Part shown: in pieces, positions 1 through 4,235 of the stretch | How the letters are laid out: each line of letters begins with the position of its first letter | Position numbering within the stretch: the stretch's first letter is position 1 | Source of the DNA: an uncultured Capnocytophaga sp. | Lineage (GTDB): Bacteria > Bacteroidota > Bacteroidia > Flavobacteriales > Flavobacteriaceae | Direction: 5' to 3' | Assembly: GCF_938029845.1 (NCBI RefSeq) | Contig: NZ_CALHGG010000115.1 | Coordinates: 1-6,045, forward strand | DNA: 6,045 bases | The notes under the pieces: model-generated | The model's input: the letters and a program-made list of their open reading frames with translations, nothing else | Told to the model about the DNA's origin: nothing | The model's database searches: none | Translations under genes and position numbers: made by a program

Positions 1-109
1 AGTGATTTTTGACGAAACAACCAACAAAATTCAAATATATTTTTGTTTTTAGCTTATATGAAAATTATAAACACTGGTAGATTCAAATAGTAAAGGTAAC
101 TTTTTAGGG

Positions 110-147
110 AACAAAAATAAAAACAAGGAAAATAAAAATTTCCCTTG
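110..147 (-). terminator. Intrinsic terminator-like hairpin, minus strand
   Basis: On the minus strand CAAGGGAAA (147-139, one bulged base) pairs with TTTCCTTG (131-124). A T-rich run follows directly (complement of 110-123, TTTTTATTTTTGT). On the plus strand no T-run follows, so the minus direction is favoured. No minus-strand gene ends here, so it would end either an unannotated transcript from about 150-340 or antisense transcription. Confidence 0.45.
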
Positions 148-236
148 CCTATGTGGAAATATTTTCTCAATTTTGTTCCAACTAAAAAACATCCGCCTCT
201 CTGGCTCACTTCTTGCAGCTCGTACCCATTATAAGT

Positions 237-319
237 AGCCCCTATGGCTCTTTATTGAGAGTTGTAAATCTGGGATAAGACCTTTGGTCTTATAACAATC
301 CGTGGGAGATTTTGTTATA
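237..319. other. Cluster of consecutive hairpins, possible structured RNA or operator
   Basis: Successive inverted repeats are visible: AGCC/GGCT (237-240 with 246-249), CTCT/AGAG (248-251 with 258-261), a perfect 8-bp stem ATAAGACC/GGTCTTAT with a TTT loop (275-282 with 286-293), and a perfect 8-bp stem TATAACAA/TTGTTATA (291-298 with 312-319). The last two share three bases, so they partly exclude each other. Being palindromic, they would fold on either strand. This may be a non-coding RNA read leftwards into the terminator near 110-147, or a regulatory block ahead of the gene at 363. Confidence 0.35.
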
Positions 320-339
320 TTGAACTCACATTAGTTTAG
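311..339 (+). promoter_or_regulatory. Possible Bacteroidota-type promoter for the 363 gene
   Basis: A TTTG (311-314) lies 17 bp upstream of TAGTTTAG (332-339), one mismatch from the Bacteroidota -7 element TAnnTTTG. Transcription would begin about 20 bp before the start codon at 363, giving a very short leader. The -33 box overlaps the right arm of the 291-319 inverted repeat, which could act as an operator. Such AT-rich motifs occur by chance, so support is weak. Confidence 0.22.
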
Positions 340-362
340 GAAACAATTCATCAAAATATGTA

Positions 363-590
363 ATGGTCAAAATAGAAAAAATCACAAGAGGAGAAATTAC
401 CATATCTTACAAAGGTCAGTATTACCATATCTTAGGTGAGGGTCTTTTACTAACTGAAGGAAACGCCTATAGTTACATTATCTATCGTAATTCCATAGAT
501 AATACACTTTCTCCTATAGAGCAAGAAACTATATTACAGGCTATTATAGAACATTTTGGGAGCAAAGGACAAAAGGTAATCATTGAATAG
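363..590 (+). CDS. Imm74-like small immunity-type protein
   Basis: 75-residue cytoplasmic protein without signal peptide or membrane segment. Its order of conserved-looking elements is ITRGEI (7-12), a YKGQYY strand (16-21), ILGEGLL (23-29), IIYRNSI (39-45), and a C-terminal helix plus strand (52-75, ending KVIIE). This matches my memory of Imm74 (an immunity protein family of polymorphic toxin systems): IxRG, then GE, then YxxSI, then a helix and a final IxIE strand. Residues 1-75 would span the whole domain. The ATG at 363 is preferred because the ATG at 358 stops at once (ATG-TAA); no Shine-Dalgarno is present, as usual in Bacteroidota. A truncated LENYYSGD gene begins 29 bp downstream and may be co-transcribed. 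No cognate toxin lies in the window. The family assignment is by eye. Confidence 0.6.
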   Translation: MVKIEKITRGEITISYKGQYYHILGEGLLLTEGNAYSYIIYRNSIDNTLSPIEQETILQAIIEHFGSKGQKVIIE

Positions 591-596
591 TTTGTT

Positions 597-617
597 TCTC
601 AACTCTTAACTTTTTAA
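597..617. repeat. Three period-7 units between two small genes
   Basis: TCTCAAC, TCTTAAC and TTTTTAA lie head to tail in the 29-bp gap between the genes at 363 and 620. It is a short, degenerate example of the 7-bp arrays seen more clearly around the SMR gene. Confidence 0.4.
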
Positions 618-619
618 GA

Positions 620-778
620 ATGAATATCCTCTTAGAAAACTATTATTCAGGCGATTTGGATTGGCTCTCTCCGGAAATATTTCCTCTGTTGGAGCATATC
701 ACCATTAAGCTAAAGACAATGAAAGAGACCAAAACTTTCTTAGAGCGCTTTCCCGAAATAGGGGAAATACAATATTAG
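620..778 (+). pseudogene. Truncated paralog of the LENYYSGD-box gene at 2115
   Basis: 52-codon open frame beginning MNILLENYYSGDLDW. Its N-terminus matches the intact gene at 2115 (MNHHLENYYSGDSAW), and 25 consecutive bases are identical (632-656 with 2127-2151). After about residue 15 the two diverge, and this copy stops at TAG (776-778), before the region equivalent to the C-terminal half of the 94-residue protein. No continuation of that C-terminus is apparent in the next 100 bases. It could be a decayed paralog, or a short functional protein that shares only the N-terminal box. It lies 29 bp after the Imm74-like gene and may be translated from the same message. I lean towards a remnant because the missing half contains the only domain-like part of the full-length relative. 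Confidence 0.5.
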
Positions 779-889
779 AAAACGTTTTAAATCAACTAAT
801 ATTTATCAATAATTTAAGTTTCGCAGGTCATTTTTAGGTTATAATTGGATCTGTAATTAGTTAATAATCAATTATTTGTAAAATATCCC

Positions 890-971
890 CTCACATACTC
901 CGTTCCATGTATTCACGGACTATCCCCTCCGAGAGGGAAAGCCAGCGAGTGCTCACAGCTGGGTATGTGGG
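890..971. repeat. GC-rich hairpin-forming intergenic element
   Basis: Outer arms pair over about 11 bp, with the core CACATAC (892-898) matching GTATGTG (963-969), plus wobble pairs and closing C-G pairs. Inside, CCCTC (925-929) pairs with GAGGG (933-937), and CCAGC (942-946) with GCTGG (958-962); the latter competes with the outer stem at 961-962. The block is clearly GC-richer than its flanks. A dispersed palindromic element or small structured RNA is plausible; copy number in the genome would decide. Confidence 0.4.
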
Positions 972-1054
972 ATGCGTTGAAAAAGATAAAAATTGTCTAT
1001 CAATCTGGAAAATGTCCTCTCTCTAACTTCTTGAGAATCATAAACTATCTCATT

Positions 1055-1085
1055 CCCCCTTTGGAGGGGGTAGGGGGAGGTTTTT
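1055..1085. repeat. G-rich hairpin element, terminator- or repeat-like
   Basis: CCCCCT (1055-1060), a TTGG loop and AGGGGG (1065-1070) form a perfect 6-bp hairpin. It is followed by TAGGGGGAGG and then TTTTT (1081-1085). On the plus strand the runs GG, GGGGG, GGGGG and GG (1063-1080) could instead fold as a G-quadruplex. C-run/G-run elements of this sort are, from memory, common between genes in flavobacterial genomes. Here it sits about 70 bp upstream of the 1155 start codon and may end upstream transcription. Confidence 0.45.
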
Positions 1086-1154
1086 GAATATCAATAAGTT
1101 ACAGAACTAACAAAACTTAAATCAATAATACAAAAATTTAATTTATATATCAAT

Positions 1155-1499
1155 ATGCAACATTACAAAACAATAAAAGAGCTTATCAAAGATTACAAGC
1201 AATTGCCTTACCCTGGTATAATTTATATCGAAGGAGAAAAAAAGGACAATTATCAAGAGGCAGCATTTTGGGTTTTATCAAGTAATGAGGATAAAGAACA
1301 AAATTCTGTTGAAACTAAGTACGGAGAAGTTCCCGAATCATTAGCCCAATTTGAAGTAGCTTACTTTTCAGGAGTAGGAATTTTTCAAGACATTATTGAC
1401 AATAAGTTTGATCATAATGAATCGCTAACTACCGAGGATACAGACGTCCTTTTAGGAGCTATAGAGCATTACTTTGAGTATGATGATTTTCAGGACTAA
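1155..1499 (+). CDS. DUF7716-like small acidic protein, probable immunity type
   Basis: 114-residue, acidic, soluble protein with no signal peptide. Features visible: an N-terminal helix (KTIKELIKDY, 6-15), a strand GIIYIEG (21-27) followed by a charged loop, AAFWVLSSNEDKE (36-48), KYGEVPESL (55-63), then FQDIIDNKF (77-85), and a C-terminal helix ending in an acidic-aromatic tail (AIEHYFEYDDF, 102-112). The late QDIIDNK element and the terminal AxxxYxxxDxF pattern resemble what I recall of DUF7716, a family of unknown function; this is by eye only. The ATG has no Shine-Dalgarno and lies in very AT-rich DNA. The gene stands alone, with 376 bp upstream and a broken gene downstream. An immunity role is inferred from size, acidity and neighbours, not shown. 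Confidence 0.6.
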   Translation: MQHYKTIKELIKDYKQLPYPGIIYIEGEKKDNYQEAAFWVLSSNEDKEQNSVETKYGEVPESLAQFEVAYFSGVGIFQDIIDNKFDHNESLTTEDTDVLLGAIEHYFEYDDFQD

Positions 1500-1548
1500 G
1501 GAACGAGTAAAAAGAGAATTCTACACAATAAAGAATTGTAATCAATAG

Positions 1549-1743
1549 TATTGTGAAAGAAATACCTATCAACTTAGAACATTTGGCAAATACCCGAAAG
1601 AATATAAATACAGAAGATATTTTTGTATTAAAAGTTATTTGAATATAGATACCCTCATTAGTTTAAAGTTAGGAATCCCTTTACCCGTAGAACCCCCTGA
1701 AAATTGGAATCCTTATTACTATCTAAAGAATATTAACAATTAA
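1549..1743 (+). pseudogene. Remains of a broken small gene
   Basis: From 1549 to the TAA at 1741-1743 one frame is open for about 64 codons without an ATG. Its second half reads like a genuine protein end, for example LISLKLGIPLPVEPPENW then NPYYYLKN. In another frame, a GTG at 1553 opens a protein-like stretch, MKEIPINLEHLANTRKN and onward, that stops at 1640-1642, almost exactly where the convincing part of the first frame begins. The simplest reading is one small gene split by a frameshift near 1635, with or without loss of its 5' end. Alternatively it is only the tail of a gene whose beginning was deleted. I do not recognise the family. Confidence 0.4.
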
Positions 1744-1781
1744 TATCCTCAAAGCTAAGAACAAGAGATAAAGTATGCAAA

Positions 1782-2099
1782 ATGAAAAATATAAGTGAGT
1801 TAATCAGAGCAATCAAAAGAAGACCTAAAATGTTTATCCCTGAGCTAAAAATAGATCAATTGTACTTTTACATATCAGGATTCCTATTAGCCAAAAGAAC
1901 AAATAAGATATTAGAAAGCATAGATATTTCGTTCTCTGAGGAGTTTAACACTTGGCTTACACAGAAAATTCATTATAAAAACAACTATTCTAATTGGTTG
2001 TATATGATCGAAGATAGCCCATACGAAGATAAGTTTTCAGCCATTATGAATTTCTTCTCTGAATGGCTATCAGAAAAAGAACATTTAGGAGCAGAGTAG
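1782..2099 (+). CDS. Small 'RPxM' family protein, probable immunity type
   Basis: 105-residue soluble protein. It begins with a helix and the motif IKRRPKMFIP (11-20), continues with a helical segment LYFYISGFLLAK (27-38), then FNTWLTQKI (55-63), a Trp-containing turn NWLYMIED (71-78), and AIMNFFSEWLSEKE (87-100). The order RPxM(Y/F), then a helix around a Gly, then FxxWL, W, and a final A-x-FF helix matches a widespread uncharacterised small-protein family I have seen beside secreted-toxin genes; I cannot give a firm Pfam name. The moderately hydrophobic helix at 27-38 is too short and charged at its end to be a membrane anchor. The gene is followed after 15 bp by the next small gene, so the two are probably co-transcribed. 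Confidence 0.6.
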   Translation: MKNISELIRAIKRRPKMFIPELKIDQLYFYISGFLLAKRTNKILESIDISFSEEFNTWLTQKIHYKNNYSNWLYMIEDSPYEDKFSAIMNFFSEWLSEKEHLGAE

Positions 2100-2114
2100 C
2101 TATTTATTTGAAAG

Positions 2115-2399
2115 ATGAACCATCATTTAGAAAACTATTATTCAGGCGATTCGGCTTGGAATCAGTTTGTAAGTCTTTATGAGGATCTCGACACCAACAA
2201 TTCCCTTACCAAAGAACTATTACAACAGCTGAACTATCATAGGGATATTGCTCAAGTAATTTATGGGAAATTTGGATTCAGCAGCCTCTCTGTCATCACA
2301 CAGCCTGTGCCTGCTTTAGACAATCTAAGCATTGCCGACTGTATCGCAGATCTAGATCTCCTACAAAGATTAAGGGAATGCCTTATAAGAATGGAATAG
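2115..2399 (+). CDS. LENYYSGD-box protein with possible MbcA/ParS-like C-terminus
   Basis: 94-residue soluble protein. The N-terminal box HLENYYSGDSAW (4-15) is shared with the truncated frame at 620. The C-terminal half reads VITQPVPALDN (60-70), a Leu-Ser-Ile-Ala-Asp turn, and a closing helix DLLQRLRECLIRM (81-93). That resembles the Xre/MbcA/ParS toxin-binding domain: a P-x-PAL-x-G/N-x-(T/S)P turn, then a helix ending L-x-(R/K)-(M/I). If so, it would be a short antitoxin without an obvious Xre DNA-binding helix-turn-helix. No RES-type toxin is adjacent, so this is a hypothesis. It lies 15 bp after the RPxM gene and about 33 bp before the SMR gene, with a 7-bp repeat between. An alternative is an immunity protein of unnamed family. 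Confidence 0.55.
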   Translation: MNHHLENYYSGDSAWNQFVSLYEDLDTNNSLTKELLQQLNYHRDIAQVIYGKFGFSSLSVITQPVPALDNLSIADCIADLDLLQRLRECLIRME

Positions 2400-2407
2400 C
2401 TCCCCAT

Positions 2408-2428
2408 AACTCAAAACTCAAAACTCAA
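2408..2428. repeat. Perfect 7-bp tandem repeat (AACTCAA x3)
   Basis: Three exact head-to-tail copies of AACTCAA, followed by AA, end four bases before the SMR start codon. Its complement TTGAGTT carries TGA, so three copies put a stop in every minus-strand frame. Confidence 0.85.
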
Positions 2429-2432
2429 AATT

Positions 2433-2756
2433 ATGTATTGGCTTTTACTTATTATAGCAGGCCTTTTTGAGGTCGCTTTTACTTTCTGCCTTGGCAAAGG
2501 AAAAGAAACACAGGGTACCACTATGTACCTATGGTACGGAGGCTTTTTACTCTGTACTTTTATCAGTATGTCCCTACTGATGAAAGTTTCCCAACACCTC
2601 CCCTTAGGCACCGCCTATGCCGTATGGACAGGTATAGGAGCGGTAGGTACCGCCTTAGTGGGAATTTTCGTCTTCAAGGAACCCGCTTCCTTCTGGCGCC
2701 TCTTCTTCTTAACCACCCTCATAGGATCCGTAGTAGGACTCAAAGCCTTTAGTTAG
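2433..2756 (+). CDS. SMR-family exporter, SugE/Gdx-like
   Basis: 107-residue inner-membrane protein of the small multidrug resistance family, at the normal family length. Four hydrophobic helices lie at about 2-20, 32-51, 58-80 and 85-104. Glu13, in GLFEV, is the essential proton- and substrate-binding residue of these dual-topology dimers. The signature GTAYAVWTGIGAVG (59-72) is that of the SugE/Gdx branch, whose characterised members export guanidinium in exchange for protons. Ser45, Tyr62 and Trp65 align with pocket residues Ser42, Tyr59 and Trp62 of E. coli SugE. Position 16, Trp in SugE, is Phe here, so substrate specificity is uncertain. No partner SMR gene is adjacent, arguing for a homodimer. 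Its DNA is GC-richer than the small genes to its left, and it is bracketed by 7-bp repeats. No guanidine riboswitch is evident in the short upstream gap. Confidence 0.9.
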   Translation: MYWLLLIIAGLFEVAFTFCLGKGKETQGTTMYLWYGGFLLCTFISMSLLMKVSQHLPLGTAYAVWTGIGAVGTALVGIFVFKEPASFWRLFFLTTLIGSVVGLKAFS

Positions 2757-2829
2757 TTGTTAGTTGTTAGTTATCAGTTTCTGTCCGCTGTCCACTGACT
2801 ACTGTCTTCTGTCCACTGACTACTGACTT
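2753..2829. repeat. Eleven-unit period-7 repeat array
   Basis: 77 bp divide exactly into eleven heptads. The first three are TTAGTTG-type (two exact copies, then TTAGTTA), the fourth is TCAGTTT, and the last seven all fit CTG(T/A)C(C/T)N. Within these, a 17-bp word recurs at 2788-2804 and 2809-2825, 21 bp (three heptads) apart. The array begins inside the last codon of the SMR gene and covers its TAG stop (2754-2756). It fills most of the gap to the DUF2911 gene. Confidence 0.85.
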
Positions 2830-2873
2830 TGGCATACTTTTTGCTACAAACGCTCCTTGAAAAAACAATCCTC

Positions 2874-3728
2874 ATGAGAAAGATATTTGTTATCGCCAGT
2901 ATGCTATGCTTCTTCTCTGAAGCTATGGCACAAATTAAGCTCCCACAACCTAGTGTAAAGGGTAGCATAGAACAAATGGTCGGGCTTACCGAAGTGGAAG
3001 TAAGCTACACTCGCCCCGCTAAGCGTGGCAGAAAAATCTTCGGAGAACTGGTGCCTTATAGCCGTGTATGGCGTACAGGTGCCAATGAAAACACAACTAT
3101 CTCTTTCAGTGAAGATGTATCTATCGCGGGCAAAGTACTTCCTAAGGGGAAATATGCCCTCTATACCAAGCCTGAAGCGGACAAATGGACTTTCTATTTC
3201 TATAAGAAAAATGACAACTGGGGAGTTCCTCAGCAATGGGACGAAACCCAAATCGCCCTACAAGCGGAGGCTAAACCTATCCCCTACCCCATGGAAACAG
3301 AGTACCTTACCATTGAGCTAAATCCTATCAACTATAATGATGGGAAAATAGCGGTACGTTGGGATAAGACCTTGGTAGAACTCCCTTTCCACACCCAAAC
3401 CCAAGAGCAATCCATGGAGAATATTGCCGACAAAATTACAGCTACTTCTTCTGCTCGTGATTACTATGAAGCGGCCAACTACCTACTTACCTCCAACGGA
3501 GACCTTAACAAGGCAAATGAGTTCATCACCAAATCACTCAGCATGCAGAACGATGCCCCCTATTATATGTATCGTGCCCAAGCTATTATCCTCTCCAAGT
3601 TAGGAAAAACCAAAGAAGCTATCAAAGCTGCTGAAACCTCCCTACAAAAAGCCAAAAAAGAAGGCAATGAGGACTATGTAAAAATGAATCAAGATTCCAT
3701 TTCCCAGTGGAAGAAAAAACGAAAATAG
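2874..3728 (+). CDS. Secreted DUF2911 protein with helical-repeat C-terminus
   Basis: 284 residues from the ATG at 2874. That start is chosen because it gives a signal peptide at once (MRKIFVIASM onward, probable cleavage after AMA at 17-19); an upstream in-frame TTG at 2829 would bury it. The mature part begins QIKLPQPSVKG and carries DUF2911 hallmarks: YTRP (45-48), GRKIFGELVPYSRVWRTGAN (52-71), a Gly-Lys-x-Leu-Pro-Lys-Gly-Lys-Tyr strand (86-94), and paired tryptophans in WTFYFYKKNDNWG (105-117). Residues about 195-262 form TPR-like helices (DYYEAANYLL, then KANEFITKSL, then TKEAIKAAETSL), an arrangement common in Bacteroidota DUF2911 proteins. It is probably periplasmic; its biochemical function is unknown. 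It follows the SMR gene by 117 bp of mostly repeat DNA and converges on the DUF4279 gene. Confidence 0.9.
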   Translation: MRKIFVIASMLCFFSEAMAQIKLPQPSVKGSIEQMVGLTEVEVSYTRPAKRGRKIFGELVPYSRVWRTGANENTTISFSEDVSIAGKVLPKGKYALYTKPEADKWTFYFYKKNDNWGVPQQWDETQIALQAEAKPIPYPMETEYLTIELNPINYNDGKIAVRWDKTLVELPFHTQTQEQSMENIADKITATSSARDYYEAANYLLTSNGDLNKANEFITKSLSMQNDAPYYMYRAQAIILSKLGKTKEAIKAAETSLQKAKKEGNEDYVKMNQDSISQWKKKRK

Positions 3729-3733
3729 TGATA

Positions 3734-3793
3734 AGTGGCTAATGACAAGTGACTAATATTCAACGTGATATTAGTCACTTGTCATTTGTCACT
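3734..3793. terminator. Long hairpin between convergent genes
   Basis: A perfect 17-bp inverted repeat (3743-3759 with 3768-3784, 8-nt loop) extends outward, with one mismatch and one G-T pair, to 3734 and 3793. It follows the DUF2911 stop by 5 bp, and its right arm reaches into the stop codon of the minus-strand DUF4279 gene (3792-3794). Such placement suits a bidirectional terminator. Neither side carries a strong T-run, so termination may be weak or rely mainly on the stem. Both arms are built of 7-bp units. Confidence 0.65.
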
Positions 3794-4193
3794 ACTTATA
3801 CATATCAATATCTATCCAAGCATTAAGTCTATGGAGTATATCAAGTATTCTGTTATCAAAAACGATGGCGGGACAGCTCTCCTCAGGACTCATTTCTACA
3901 CAAAAAAGTAAATTCGAGGTAAGAGCAAACGCTTTAATAAAGGAAGCTAATTCTTCCAAACAAGGCGTTACTTTATCAGCAAATACTTGCAAATTATCTT
4001 CGATAAGAAGAGTTTCGATAGGAGCAAAGTTATATTCCCAAAAAGTTTCTTCACTGACACGATATTTTAGCTGGTCTCCCTTATAAGCGGTTTGAGTAGG
4101 TGGAAAACCTATGATATTGGTTACCTTATCTACATCAAAATAGTCTCCATATATACAAAAGGAAAGACGAATAGTGGTTGGTTTGTGTTTCAT
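3792..4193 (-). CDS. DUF4279 family protein
   Basis: 133-residue soluble protein with no signal peptide. The DUF4279 pattern is visible: an opening strand (TIRLSFCIYGD, 7-17), a helix (VDKVTNIIGF, 21-30), PPTQTAYKGDQ (31-41) with the family's Gly-Asp, Trp52 in FWEYNF, a long central helix (73-90), a strand LLFCVEMSPE (95-104), and the typical C-terminus LDILHRLNAWIDIDMY (117-132), where a helix runs into an IDID-Y strand. The function of DUF4279 is unproven; members are often found as small single genes and some beside toxins, suggesting immunity. It starts 7 bp after the upstream lipoprotein gene, so it is almost certainly in the same operon and last in it. Its stop codon lies in the arm of the convergent terminator. 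Confidence 0.8.
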   Translation of the reverse strand: MKHKPTTIRLSFCIYGDYFDVDKVTNIIGFPPTQTAYKGDQLKYRVSEETFWEYNFAPIETLLIEDNLQVFADKVTPCLEELASFIKAFALTSNLLFCVEMSPEESCPAIVFDNRILDILHRLNAWIDIDMYK

Positions 4194-4235
4194 TAGTTGG
4201 TTATTTGTTATTTACTGACGACTGATTTTTGATTC
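4193..4235. repeat. Degenerate period-7 repeat overlapping a gene end
   Basis: TTAGTTG (4193-4199), the heptad also found after the SMR gene, is followed after one base by five in-phase heptads (TTATTTG, TTATTTA, CTGACGA, CTGATTT, TTGATTC) to 4235. It spans the gap between the DUF4279 and lipoprotein genes, and covers the stop and last ten or so codons of the lipoprotein at 4201-5004. Confidence 0.55.

Larger units (their letters stand above)
1..362. other. Gene-free leader region with hairpins
   Basis: I see no convincing gene here; the open stretches on either strand are short and lack a recognisable product. It holds a minus-strand terminator-like hairpin near 110-147 and a run of hairpins between 237 and 319. 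A GC-richer block at about 190-235 stands out from the AT-rich surroundings and could be a decayed repeat. The first 60 bases are extremely AT-rich. Confidence 0.6.
779..1154. other. 376-bp gene-free stretch with two GC-rich elements
   Basis: No gene seen on either strand. The left part (779-885) and right part (1086-1154) are very AT-rich. Between them lie a GC-rich, hairpin-forming block (890-971) and a G-rich hairpin (1055-1085), which differ sharply in base composition from their surroundings. Both look like inserted or dispersed intergenic elements. Confidence 0.6.

Noticed and set aside
58..90. Ten-codon frame MKIINTGRFK near the left edge
   Set aside because: Too short and with no supporting context; chance ATG in AT-rich DNA.
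190..230. Similarity between the GC-rich block at 190-230 and the one at 890-971
   Set aside because: Only short words (GCTCAC, CAGCT, GTA) are shared in loose order; not enough to call them copies of one repeat.
2411..2611. Minus-strand open frame of 66 codons across the SMR gene
   Set aside because: It lies antisense to a well-conserved SMR gene, has no family resemblance, and is explained by the complement of that coding sequence.
2753..2829. CRISPR array
   Set aside because: Units are 7 bp with no spacers, and there are no cas genes; this is a simple tandem repeat.
2821..2850. TTTG / TActTTTTG promoter for the DUF2911 gene
   Set aside because: The two boxes are almost adjacent and the -7 match needs an extra base, so the spacing rules it out.
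2829..2873. Extended start for the DUF2911 protein at TTG 2829
   Set aside because: It would add 15 residues before a clean signal peptide and overlap the heptad array; ATG 2874 is the natural start.
2904..3251. Minus-strand open frame of 115 codons within the DUF2911 gene
   Set aside because: Antisense shadow of a clear DUF2911 domain; the plus strand has signal peptide and family motifs.
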